In this document: piece by piece, positions 35,054 to 42,708 of the stretch
How the letters are laid out: the number at the start of each line of letters is the position of its first letter
Position numbering within the stretch: position 1 is the first letter of the stretch
Source of the DNA: JAFAZI01 sp035501255
GTDB taxonomy: Bacteria; Actinomycetota; Actinomycetes; JAFAQI01
Assembly (NCBI GenBank): GCA_035501255.1
Contig: DATJWM010000008.1
Location: 4,201 to 68,200, forward strand
Length of the DNA: 64,000 nt
Direction of reading: 5' to 3'
Notes under the pieces: model-generated
What the model was told of the DNA's origin: nothing
The model's input: the letters and a program-made list of their open reading frames with translations, nothing else
Databases searched by the model: none
Made by a program: the position numbers and the translations under genes

Positions 35054-37906
35054 GTGGCGGTATTCGACCGGATCATGCGTGCCGGCGAGACCCGGATCGT
35101 CCGCAAGCTTGAGGCGATTGCCGGGCAGGTCACGCTGCTCGAAGAGGACTACCGGGCGATGTCCGACGAGGAGCTCAAGGCCACGACCGAGGAGTTTCGC
35201 GAGCGGCTGGAGGACGGCGAGTCCCTCGACGACCTGATGGTCGAAGCATTCGGGGTTGTGCGCGAGGCCGCGTGGCGAGTGCTCGGGCAACGGCCCTTCG
35301 ACGTCCAGGTGATGGGCGCCGGAGCGCTGCACATGGGCAACATCGCCGAGATGCGGACCGGCGAGGGAAAGACGCTGACGGGGGTGATGCCCGCCTACCT
35401 CAATGCTCTGTCGGGCAACGGCGTCCACGTCGTCACGACCAACGACTACCTCGCGAAACGAGATGCCGAGTGGATGGGTCGCATCCACCGATTCCTCGGC
35501 CTGAAGGTCGGCGTGATCCTCGCGTCGATGACACCGGCCGAGCGACGTGAGCAGTACGCCTGTGACATCACCTACGGGACGAACAACGAGTTCGGCTTCG
35601 ACTACCTGCGGGACAACATGGCCTGGCAGGAAGACGAGCTCGTTCAGCGCGGCCACAACTTCGCGATCGTTGACGAGGTCGACTCGATTCTGATCGACGA
35701 AGCGCGGACGCCGTTGATCATCAGCGGTCCGGCCGAGCACAACGCAAAGTGGTACCTCGAGTTCGCGCGAATCGCGAGCCGACTGGTCCGCGACGTCGAC
35801 TACGAGTGTGACGAGGGCAAGCGGACGATGAGCGTCCTCGAGTCCGCGGTCGAACGGGTCGAGGACGAACTCGGGATCGACAACCTCTACGAGGCGGTCA
35901 ACACCCCACTGGTCGGCTATCTCAACAACGCGTTGAAGGCGAAGGAGCTGTTCAAGCGCGACAAGGACTATGTCGTGATGAACGGCGAGGTCCTGATCGT
36001 CGACGAGTTCACCGGTCGAATCCTCGCGGGCCGCCGCTACAACGAGGGCATGCATCAGGCCATCGAGGCCAAAGAAGGCGTCGAGATCAAGCAGGAGAAC
36101 CAGACCCTCGCGACGATCACCCTCCAGAACTACTTCCGGCTCTACGACAAGCTCGGCGGCATGACCGGCACGGCCGCGACCGAGGCCGCCGAGTTCGACC
36201 AGGTCTACAAGCTCGGCGTCGTAACGATTCCGACCAACCGGCCGATGGTGCGGGCCGACCAGCCCGACATCGTCTACAAGACTCAGGACGCGAAGTGGTC
36301 CGCGGTGGTGGACGACATCGCCGACCGGCACGAGAAGGGCCAACCGATCCTCGTCGGAACCACCAGCGTCGAGAACAGCGAACACCTGTCTGGCCTGCTG
36401 CTGCGCCGCGGCGTTCCGCATGAGGTGCTCAACGCGAAGTACCACGAGAAGGAGGCCGCGATCATCGCGCAGGCCGGCCGCCGTGGAGCGGTGACGGTCG
36501 CCACCAACATGGCCGGTCGCGGCACCGACATCATGCTCGGGGGAAACCCCGAGTCGATGGCCACGATGGAGCTCGCGGCGCGCGGGCTGACCCCCGCCGA
36601 GACACCCGACGACTTCGAGGCGGCGTGGTCAGGTGCGTTGGAGAAGGCCAAGGCGTCGGTCGCGGCCGAGCACGACGAGGTGGTCGACCTCGGCGGCTTG
36701 TACGTGCTGGGCACCGAGCGCCACGACGCGCGTCGGATCGACAACCAACTCCGGGGACGTTCCGGCCGCCAGGGAGACCCGGGTGAGTCCCGGTTCTACC
36801 TGTCGTTGGGCGACGACCTCATGCAGCTGTTCAACGCCCACATGGTCGAGTCGATCATGGACCGGCTCAACCTTCCCGACGATGTCCCGATCGAGTCGAA
36901 GATGGTGTCCCGGTCGATTCGGTCGGCCCAGACCCAGATCGAGCAGCAGAACTTCGAGATCCGCAAGAACGTCTTGAAGTACGACGAAGTTCTCAACCGG
37001 CAGCGGACCGTCATCTACGACGAGCGCCACCGGGTCCTTGCCGGCGAGGACCTCCGTGAGGAGATCGCGCACATGATCGAGGACGTCGTTGCTGCCTATG
37101 TCGACGGTGCCACCGGCGAGGGCTACAGCGAGGACTGGGACCTCGACGCGTTGTGGACCAACCTCAAGACCCTCTATCCGGTGGCAGTCACCGTCGAGGA
37201 GCTCGATGAGCGCTCCGGTGGATCCCTGTCGACCGAGTATCTGCGCGACGAGCTGATCGACGACGCACTCGGCGCCTACGAACGCCGGGAGGAGCAGCTC
37301 GGCATGACGCCGGACGACGAGCCGGTGCTGCGCATGCTCGAACGCCAGGTGCTGCTGACCGTGCTCGACCGGCGCTGGCGCGAGCACCTCTACGAGATGG
37401 ACTACCTGCAAGAGGGCATCCAGTTGCGCGGTTATGGGCAGCGGGATCCGCTCGTCGAGTACCAGCGCGAGGCCTTCGACATGTTCACCGCGATGATGGA
37501 TGGCATCAAGGAGGAGTCGGTCGGGTTCCTGTTCTACGCCGACGTGAGCATCCAGGCCGTGGGCGACGACGACGTCGTCGTGGACGAGGAAGGTGTGCTC
37601 GTCGTACCGGTCGAGGGGGACGAGGGAGCGAGCGCGATCGGCGTCCCGCAGGTCGTGGACAGCGCTGCCGCTCAGGAGCGGGCCGCCGTCGGCGACGTGC
37701 TCAGCAAGGCGCTCGGCGACGCGTACCGCCCGGCCAACCTCCAGTTCAGCGCGCCGACCATCGACGGTGAAGGCGGTGTCGAGCGGCACGCGCAGGCCGC
37801 TCCGGCGGGGTCTGCGTCGTTCGCCAACACCTCGCGCAATGCGCCGTGTCCGTGCGGGTCGGGCCGCAAGTACAAGCGGTGCCACGGCGCTCCACAGGGA
37901 GCGTGA
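35054..37906 (+). CDS. secA: Preprotein translocase ATPase SecA
   Basis: Motor of general protein secretion. It has 950 residues. Walker A lies in MRTGEGKTL (about 99-107), DEVDSILIDEARTPLI carries the DEAD-like Walker B (about 206-221), and the preprotein cross-linking and second nucleotide-binding domains include TNMAGRGTDIMLGGN. The C-terminal SEC-C zinc motif CPCGSGRKYKRCHG (about 932-945) binds zinc and SecB or ribosomes. GTG 35054 with GGAGGAG just upstream gives the usual actinobacterial N-terminus (VAVFDRIMRAGE). An ATG 27 nt upstream is the alternative. It is the housekeeping SecA1. Confidence 0.97.
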   Translation: MAVFDRIMRAGETRIVRKLEAIAGQVTLLEEDYRAMSDEELKATTEEFRERLEDGESLDDLMVEAFGVVREAAWRVLGQRPFDVQVMGAGALHMGNIAEMRTGEGKTLTGVMPAYLNALSGNGVHVVTTNDYLAKRDAEWMGRIHRFLGLKVGVILASMTPAERREQYACDITYGTNNEFGFDYLRDNMAWQEDELVQRGHNFAIVDEVDSILIDEARTPLIISGPAEHNAKWYLEFARIASRLVRDVDYECDEGKRTMSVLESAVERVEDELGIDNLYEAVNTPLVGYLNNALKAKELFKRDKDYVVMNGEVLIVDEFTGRILAGRRYNEGMHQAIEAKEGVEIKQENQTLATITLQNYFRLYDKLGGMTGTAATEAAEFDQVYKLGVVTIPTNRPMVRADQPDIVYKTQDAKWSAVVDDIADRHEKGQPILVGTTSVENSEHLSGLLLRRGVPHEVLNAKYHEKEAAIIAQAGRRGAVTVATNMAGRGTDIMLGGNPESMATMELAARGLTPAETPDDFEAAWSGALEKAKASVAAEHDEVVDLGGLYVLGTERHDARRIDNQLRGRSGRQGDPGESRFYLSLGDDLMQLFNAHMVESIMDRLNLPDDVPIESKMVSRSIRSAQTQIEQQNFEIRKNVLKYDEVLNRQRTVIYDERHRVLAGEDLREEIAHMIEDVVAAYVDGATGEGYSEDWDLDALWTNLKTLYPVAVTVEELDERSGGSLSTEYLRDELIDDALGAYERREEQLGMTPDDEPVLRMLERQVLLTVLDRRWREHLYEMDYLQEGIQLRGYGQRDPLVEYQREAFDMFTAMMDGIKEESVGFLFYADVSIQAVGDDDVVVDEEGVLVVPVEGDEGASAIGVPQVVDSAAAQERAAVGDVLSKALGDAYRPANLQFSAPTIDGEGGVERHAQAAPAGSASFANTSRNAPCPCGSGRKYKRCHGAPQGA

Positions 37907-37924
37907 CCGGGTCGCGTTCGATGC

Positions 37925-38386
37925 TCAGCCGGCCCGGACGGCCGTGCACTTCCACCCCGCGGTGGTGGCGTCGAGTCGGAACGCGAGCGCGTGCCGCCGA
38001 CCGCCGGTCGCCACGACCGCGCATGCCTCGATCGCGCCGGCGATCGGTGCGGTGATCCGCACTGACGTCAGGGTCGGGCACTGGGTGGGTGCGCCGCAGG
38101 TGCTGCCGAGCCGGCCGGCCTGGCGTTCGAGGTTGCGCCGGACGTCGAGGGCGGTCACCGGCGCGAGCTGATCGGCGGGTCGCAGGCCGCAGAGCACTTC
38201 GGCGATCGCTTGAGCCACGACCGTGGCGAACTGTCGGGCTGGTGGCAGCGGCCGGATCGGGGTGCGCGCGTACGGCGTCGTTCGCGGCGGAACCAGCCGA
38301 AGCCGAGCCGGTGCCGTCGAGGCCGCCGGCAGGCCGAGGGCGAGCTCGTTCGTGGTTGGGGCTGGCTGGCGTGCCGACTGCTGCAT
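37925..38386 (-). CDS. Rv3235-like protein, copy 1
   Basis: A 153-residue protein of the Rv3235 family (function unknown). A proline-rich, basic N-terminal half precedes a conserved C-terminal domain (about 65-153) with FATVVAQAIAEVLCGLRPADQL, VRRNLERQAGR and the terminal RRHALAFRLDATTAGWKCTAVRAG. It has no signal peptide. ATG 38386 has a GAGGGGGACC ribosome binding site. It is convergent with secA (18 bp). A 136-bp gap separates it from its upstream paralogue (38523-39080) and contains only short GC-rich inverted repeats. The two share the QAIAEVL and W(R/K)CTA(L/V) motifs. Confidence 0.85.
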   Translation of the reverse strand: MQQSARQPAPTTNELALGLPAASTAPARLRLVPPRTTPYARTPIRPLPPARQFATVVAQAIAEVLCGLRPADQLAPVTALDVRRNLERQAGRLGSTCGAPTQCPTLTSVRITAPIAGAIEACAVVATGGRRHALAFRLDATTAGWKCTAVRAG

Positions 38387-38522
38387 GGTCGGTCCCCCTC
38401 GTTGCTGGCCGGTCCGCGCTCGATCCGGGATCGACAGTGGCCCGAAGTTGGCCGCAGGTGGGGACAATCCGCAGTCCGTGAGAGGCGGTGGCCAACCATG
38501 GCCAGGTGGGGGACGGCCCACC

Positions 38523-39080
38523 TCACCCGACCTGCAGGGCGGTGCAGCGCCACCGGTCGCGAGCACCCTCGATCCGGAACGCGAGCGCGCGACGGCGCGG
38601 GCCGGTGTCGACCACGGCACAGACCTCCACCACGCCGTCCCGCGGCTCACCCACGTGAACCGACCCGACGACCGGACGCCGCGCCGGCGCACCTGGCCGC
38701 GCTCCGAAGCGTCCGGCACCGCGCTCGAGGAGGGCGAGCACATCCAGGGTGGCGACCGCGCTGAGCTGACTGGGGGCGCGGGCCCCGGCGAGCACTTCGG
38801 CGATCGCCTGCGCGAGCCCGGCTGTCCACACGCGCAGGTTGGGCGGCGGCTCTCGGCGCGATCGGTCGGTGCCCTCGGCGACCCCGGCGGCCGGCGGGAC
38901 CAGTCGGAGTGGCACGGCCCCGCGCGTGGTCGGGGGAAAGGCGAGCGCGAGGCTGCCGTGGACGACCGGCGCAACGGGTTCGTCACGTTCATCGTCGTAC
39001 GGGGGATCGAGGGGTGGTGCCGGTCGAAGGTGCAGTCCGGGGGGCGCGGGCACGAGCTGAAGTGCCCGGTGGCGGGTCAT
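38523..39080 (-). CDS. Rv3235-like protein, copy 2
   Basis: A 185-residue paralogue of the adjacent 37925-38386 gene. The C-terminal domain (about 90-185) has GLAQAIAEVLAGARAPSQLS, VLALLERGAGRFG and the terminal RRRALAFRIEGARDRWRCTAL; the N-terminal 85 residues are proline-rich and unconserved. The ATG overlaps the LysM-gene stop (ATGA), so it is translated from the LysM transcript. Rv3235-like and LysM genes are commonly adjacent in actinobacteria, which hints at one pathway. Confidence 0.85.
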   Translation of the reverse strand: MTRHRALQLVPAPPGLHLRPAPPLDPPYDDERDEPVAPVVHGSLALAFPPTTRGAVPLRLVPPAAGVAEGTDRSRREPPPNLRVWTAGLAQAIAEVLAGARAPSQLSAVATLDVLALLERGAGRFGARPGAPARRPVVGSVHVGEPRDGVVEVCAVVDTGPRRRALAFRIEGARDRWRCTALQVG

Positions 39081-39736
39081 CGCTTGGCTCGCACCGGCGC
39101 GGGTGGGTGCAGGCGCTCGCCGGGCCGGATCACCGAGGGGTCCGGGCCGATCTCGACGCGATTGGCGGCGTACCAGGCGTGCCAGGCTCTCGTCACCTCC
39201 GCCGCTGAGGCGTCGGGTGCGAGATGACGGGCGGCGATCCCCCACAGGGTGTCTCCTGGGCCGACGGTGACGGTGGGCGTCCGGCCGGGCGCCGGCCGGT
39301 CTGGACCGGCGCGCAGCCCCGGCCAGTCGAGTGCGCCGGCCACCGCCGGACGACCGATCGGGGCGACTGCGGCGCTTGCAGCCCTCGCCGCCGATGCGCT
39401 CGCCACCGAGCCGAGGATCGAGGACGCCACCGCAACCGTCGTCGCGAGTTCGACGACCTCGCGGACGCGCCGTGGGGTGAGGCGCCGAACTGCGCGATGC
39501 GCCGAGGCGGCCCTCCCCGCCAGCTGGCCGGCGGCGGCGAGGCCGACGGTCGCGAGCAGGTAGGCCGCCAGTGCCCAGGCGACCCACTCACACCCGCGCA
39601 CGACGTCCGCGGTGGCGGTGGCGGTCGCGCTCGGTGCAGGTGGTCGCAGGTGCCAGGTCACCGCCAGCGCCGCCGCGGCGGCGGCCACCAGGAGCAGGGC
39701 GCGAGGAGTGCGGGTGCGGACGGGTTGTGCGGTCAT
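39077..39736 (-). CDS. LysM-domain membrane protein
   Basis: A 219-residue protein. Two hydrophobic segments (about 12-27 and 50-70) and a third weaker one near 100-125 suggest membrane anchoring. The C-terminal LysM domain (about 155-215) contains VGPGDTLWGIAARHLAP and ends VIRPGERLHPP, the peptidoglycan-binding fold. ATG 39736 has GGAGG upstream; a further in-frame start 96 nt upstream has no such site. It is the first gene of a leftward set with the Rv3235-like gene and lies beside the Tad genes, so it may help pass or anchor an appendage through peptidoglycan. That role is inferred from position. Confidence 0.85.
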   Translation of the reverse strand: MTAQPVRTRTPRALLLVAAAAAALAVTWHLRPPAPSATATATADVVRGCEWVAWALAAYLLATVGLAAAGQLAGRAASAHRAVRRLTPRRVREVVELATTVAVASSILGSVASASAARAASAAVAPIGRPAVAGALDWPGLRAGPDRPAPGRTPTVTVGPGDTLWGIAARHLAPDASAAEVTRAWHAWYAANRVEIGPDPSVIRPGERLHPPAPVRAKR

Positions 39737-39840
39737 CGAGGCCTCCACTGCTCGGAAGGCCCAGATCGTAGTTAGCGTGCGTTTGCCTTCGGTAGACACG
39801 ATTAGCGATCGGTGGATAAACCCGTGCGACACTGCTCGAC

Positions 39841-40395
39841 GTGCGCTGGGATCGCCTCTTCGACGACCTCGAGGCTCAACTGGCCGAGGCGGCCGATCTC
39901 GATCTGGATGCCGAGATCGCCGACCGCACCCGCCGCGAGCTGGCCACGGTCACGCTCGTCGACCGGGTCCGGGCGAGCGTGGGGAGGCATCTGGAGATCC
40001 ACGCGGACGGCGCGGGAACCGTGCGCGGTGAGCTTGTCCGAGCCGGGCCGGACTGGTTGCTCCTCGACGACGCCGGGCGCAGCCGCGTGGTGGCCGTTGC
40101 GGCGGTCAGCGCAGCGTCGGGACTGGCCGACCACCTCCTTGCCCCCGCCGGTGAAGTGGCGGCGCGTCTGGACCTTCGCTACCTACTGCGCGGATTGGCG
40201 CGGGACCGGGCCACCGTCGGCGTGACCACCCGCGACGGCATGCACCGGTGGGGGACGATCGACCGGGTCGGCGCCGATCACCTTGATCTCGCCGAACACC
40301 CCGCCGACACGCAGCGCCGCCCGGCCGACGTTCGCGCGGTGCGGGCGATCGCGCTCGCCGGGCTGGCGGTGGTCAGCGCCGAACCACGCCGCTAG
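39841..40395 (+). CDS. Conserved hypothetical protein with two similar beta-rich halves
   Basis: A 184-residue cytoplasmic protein. A short N-terminal helical region (WDRLFDDLEAQLAEAADLDL) precedes two units of similar pattern: GTVRGELVRAGPDWLLLDD (about 60-78) and RWGTIDRVGADHLDLAEH (about 137-154). Each reads as small beta barrels of the G-x-h-x-x-x-G-x-D-x-h-x-h type seen in Sm/SH3-like folds. I do not recognise a named family. GTG 39841 lacks a Shine-Dalgarno; GACACT lies 7 nt upstream. It is convergent with the BldC-like gene (2 bp) and divergent from the LysM gene. Confidence 0.72.
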   Translation: MRWDRLFDDLEAQLAEAADLDLDAEIADRTRRELATVTLVDRVRASVGRHLEIHADGAGTVRGELVRAGPDWLLLDDAGRSRVVAVAAVSAASGLADHLLAPAGEVAARLDLRYLLRGLARDRATVGVTTRDGMHRWGTIDRVGADHLDLAEHPADTQRRPADVRAVRAIALAGLAVVSAEPRR

Positions 40396-40397
40396 GC

Positions 40398-40637
40398 CTA
40401 GGCGCGCGCCTCGCCCTCGTCGCGTCCGAAGGGGTGGCTTTCGACGAATTCGCGGGTGCGCTCATGGGCTTGGGCGATGAAGGTTTCCAGCGCGGCGCGC
40501 TCAACCCGCCACTGGCCCCGCCCTCCGACCTTCATCGCCGGCAGCTCGCCGCTGCGCACGAGGGCGTAGGTCTGCGCGGCCGAGATGTTGAGGACCTCCG
40601 CGACATCCGACAGCCGCAGGAACCGGGGCTCGGTCAT
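40398..40637 (-). CDS. BldC-like MerR-type helix-turn-helix protein
   Basis: A 79-residue DNA-binding protein made of one winged helix: RFLRLSDVAEVLNISAAQTYALVRSGELPAMKVGGRG-type sequence (about 5-41) with the wing GQWRVERAALETFI. The length and sequence match BldC-like and excisionase-like regulators. BldC is a developmental repressor in Streptomyces that binds tandem direct repeats. Here the gene is next to a Tad/LysM/Rv3235 cluster and is divergent from cpaB across a region with a strong palindrome, so it may regulate that cluster. Confidence 0.86.
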   Translation of the reverse strand: MTEPRFLRLSDVAEVLNISAAQTYALVRSGELPAMKVGGRGQWRVERAALETFIAQAHERTREFVESHPFGRDEGEARA

Positions 40638-40677
40638 GCCGGCCAGTGTGGCACTCCGCTCCGATCGCAGCGCCCGC

Positions 40678-40711
40678 GTCCACAGGCGACCGGCGGCGCC
40701 GGCCTGTGGAC
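40678..40711. promoter_or_regulatory. Long palindrome between the BldC-like gene and cpaB, with a DnaA-box match
   Basis: GTCCACAGG (40678-40686) pairs with CCTGTGGAC (40703-40711), and the inner CCGGCG-G-CGCCGG also pairs, giving a stem of about 15 bp with a 3-nt bulge. TGTGGACAA (40705-40713) is an exact match to the actinobacterial DnaA box on the minus strand. The site lies in a divergent promoter region and is probably an operator rather than a terminator. Confidence 0.45.
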
Positions 40712-40774
40712 AACGCCCGCCGCGCTGACCGGTCCCGCGCCACGATAGGGCGCGTCGACCGAGGAGGAGACCAC

Positions 40775-41452
40775 GTGTCAGACCGAGCCCCTCGCGCGAG
40801 CCGGCTCGCCGTCGCCCGCTGGCTGGACACCCGAGTGGTGGTCGGCGTCCTTCTCGTGCTCGCCTCGGTCGTTGCCGGCTCTCGAATCCTCGCGTCCTCC
40901 GATCGGTACGCAGCCGTCTACGCGGCTCGGTCCCCGCTCACGCCGGGCGAGCGGGTGGGCAGTGCCGACCTTGAGGTCGCGCGGGTGCGGTTCGCCGGTG
41001 CTGCCTCCGCCTACATTCGTGCCACCGCGGCCGCACCGCTCGGCTATACCGTCACCCGCTACGTCGGCGCCGGCGAGCTGGTGCCGGTGGCCGCCTTGTC
41101 CGCTGCGTCGACCCCGGCGAACGCCACCCGCCTGGTGACCGTCCCGGTGCCGTCCCAGCACCTCCCGCAGGACATCGCGCGCGGCGACCTCGTCGATGTC
41201 TACCTCACCGCGAAGGGATCGGGCGGTTCGTCGAGGGCGCCGCGCCGGGTGCTGCGGTCGGCCCTCGTCGAGGGGGTGCAAGGCGCAAGCGAGATCGCCT
41301 CGGACGGATCCAGCGTCGGCCTCGTGCTTGCGGTGCCGACCGCGAGCGTGCCGGTGGTGATCGGTGCGGTGGAGGGCGGCGCGCTCGATGTCGTCCGGGT
41401 GCCCGGTCCGATCGATGCCTCGGACGGCTCCGGGAAAGCGGTCGGCCGGTGA
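40775..41452 (+). CDS. SAF-domain protein, CpaB-like Tad pilus component
   Basis: A 225-residue membrane protein. One N-terminal helix is VVVGVLLVLASVVAGSRIL (about 20-38). A SAF domain follows from about 48, with TPGERVGSADLEVARV and GYTVTRYVGAGELVPVAAL. The RcpC/CpaB domain comes next, with TVPVPSQHLPQDIARGDLVDVYL and VGLVLAVPTASVPVVI. CpaB proteins sit at the cell surface during Flp/Tad pilus assembly. GAGGAGGAG precedes GTG 40775. The stop overlaps the next gene (GTGA). Confidence 0.86.
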   Translation: MSDRAPRASRLAVARWLDTRVVVGVLLVLASVVAGSRILASSDRYAAVYAARSPLTPGERVGSADLEVARVRFAGAASAYIRATAAAPLGYTVTRYVGAGELVPVAALSAASTPANATRLVTVPVPSQHLPQDIARGDLVDVYLTAKGSGGSSRAPRRVLRSALVEGVQGASEIASDGSSVGLVLAVPTASVPVVIGAVEGGALDVVRVPGPIDASDGSGKAVGR

Positions 41453-42708
41453 GCCTGCCCGTCCTGACCGCCGGCGGCGATCCGCGTTGGGAGGCGGAGC
41501 TCACCGCGGCCCTGGGGATCGGTGACCACGGGGTGGAGGTGGTGCGACGGTGCGTCGACGTCGCCGACCTGCTTGCTGCTGCCGCCGCCGGACTCGCCCG
41601 TGCGGTCGTCGTCTCGGCCGACCTGCGGCGCTTCGACGGTGCCGCGGTCGCCCGCCTGCACGCTGCCGGGGTCGCGGTGATCGGGGTCGCGGCCGACTCC
41701 GCCGGGCAGGCGCGGCTGCACCAGATCGGCTCCGACCGGGTGCTCGCCACCGGCGCGAGCGCCGGCGAGGTGGCGGCTGCTTTGCGCGATGCCCTCCTCG
41801 ATCCCCCCGCGCGCACCGGTGACACCGAGCCGGGCGGGCCGACCGCCCCGCTCGGCGGCGGTGGCGATCCGATCGGTGAAGTGGTGGCCGTCTGGGGACC
41901 GACGGGCGCCCCCGGCCGGACGACGATCGCCGTGAACATCGCCGCGGAGCTGGCGGCCCGTGGTCACCGGGTCACCGTGGTCGACGCGGACACCTACGGC
42001 GCGGCGGTGGGTCAGGTCCTCGGGTTGCTCGATGAGGCCCCGGGCGTGGCCGCGGCCTGCCGGCAGGCCAACCACGGCACCCTCGACGCCGTCGCTCTCA
42101 GCGGGCTGGCCGCCGAGGTGGCGCCCGGCCTTCGCGTTCTCACCGGAGTCACCCGGGTCGATCGATGGCCGGAAATCCGCCCCGCCGCGCTCGCCACGGT
42201 CCTCGAGCTGTGCCGACGCGACGCGGCCTACGTCGTGGTCGACTGCGGGTTCTGTCTCGAGCAGGACGAGGAGCTCGCCTACGACACCGCAGCCCCGCGC
42301 CGCAACGGCGCCTCGATTGCCGCGCTCGAGGCGGCCCACGCCGTCGTCATGGTCACCGGATCGGATCCGCTCGGGCTCGCGCGGTTCGTCCGGGCGGGGG
42401 AGCACTGCCGAGGCCTGGCCGGGACCGCCCGGGTGATCCCGGTCGCGAACCGTCTGCGGCGCGGGGTGGTCGGGGCGGGCGACCCGCGCCGCGCCGTCTC
42501 CACCGCGCTCGAGCGCTACGCCGGGCTGACGAGCGTCCACATCGTGCCGGAGGACCGCGCGGCGTGCGACGCGGCGCTCGCGGCGGGCCGCACGCTCGCC
42601 GAGGCGGCACCGCGCTCACCCGCGCGGGCGGCGATCGCGGAACTCGCGGTCGCGATCACCGGGGTCACCCCGGGCCGCGCGCGGCGACGTCAGGGTCGCG
42701 ACAGGTAA
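41449..42708 (+). CDS. CpaE/TadZ-like MinD-family ATPase with altered P-loop
   Basis: A 419-residue protein. Residues about 1-125 form a receiver-like or atypical domain. A MinD/ParA ATPase domain follows from about 145. Its P-loop reads GPTGAPGRTTIAVNIA: the invariant GKT lysine is arginine and the signature lysine is missing. VTVVDADTYGAAVGQ supplies the Walker A' aspartate and YVVVDCGF the Walker B. TadZ/CpaE proteins localise pilus machinery at the pole. It is coupled to cpaB by GTGA and overlaps the convergent acyl-CoA dehydrogenase by 19 bp. I recall the GAPGRTT form in other actinobacteria, so it may be a subfamily trait. Confidence 0.84.
   Translation: MSLPVLTAGGDPRWEAELTAALGIGDHGVEVVRRCVDVADLLAAAAAGLARAVVVSADLRRFDGAAVARLHAAGVAVIGVAADSAGQARLHQIGSDRVLATGASAGEVAAALRDALLDPPARTGDTEPGGPTAPLGGGGDPIGEVVAVWGPTGAPGRTTIAVNIAAELAARGHRVTVVDADTYGAAVGQVLGLLDEAPGVAAACRQANHGTLDAVALSGLAAEVAPGLRVLTGVTRVDRWPEIRPAALATVLELCRRDAAYVVVDCGFCLEQDEELAYDTAAPRRNGASIAALEAAHAVVMVTGSDPLGLARFVRAGEHCRGLAGTARVIPVANRLRRGVVGAGDPRRAVSTALERYAGLTSVHIVPEDRAACDAALAAGRTLAEAAPRSPARAAIAELAVAITGVTPGRARRRQGRDR

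Noticed and set aside
33025..37885. Long minus-strand reading frames of 702, 484 and 418 codons opposite the response regulator, exchanger and secA genes
   Set aside because: They are antisense to clearly conserved genes, have Arg/Asp/His/Val-rich composition typical of reversed high-GC codons, and show no domains.
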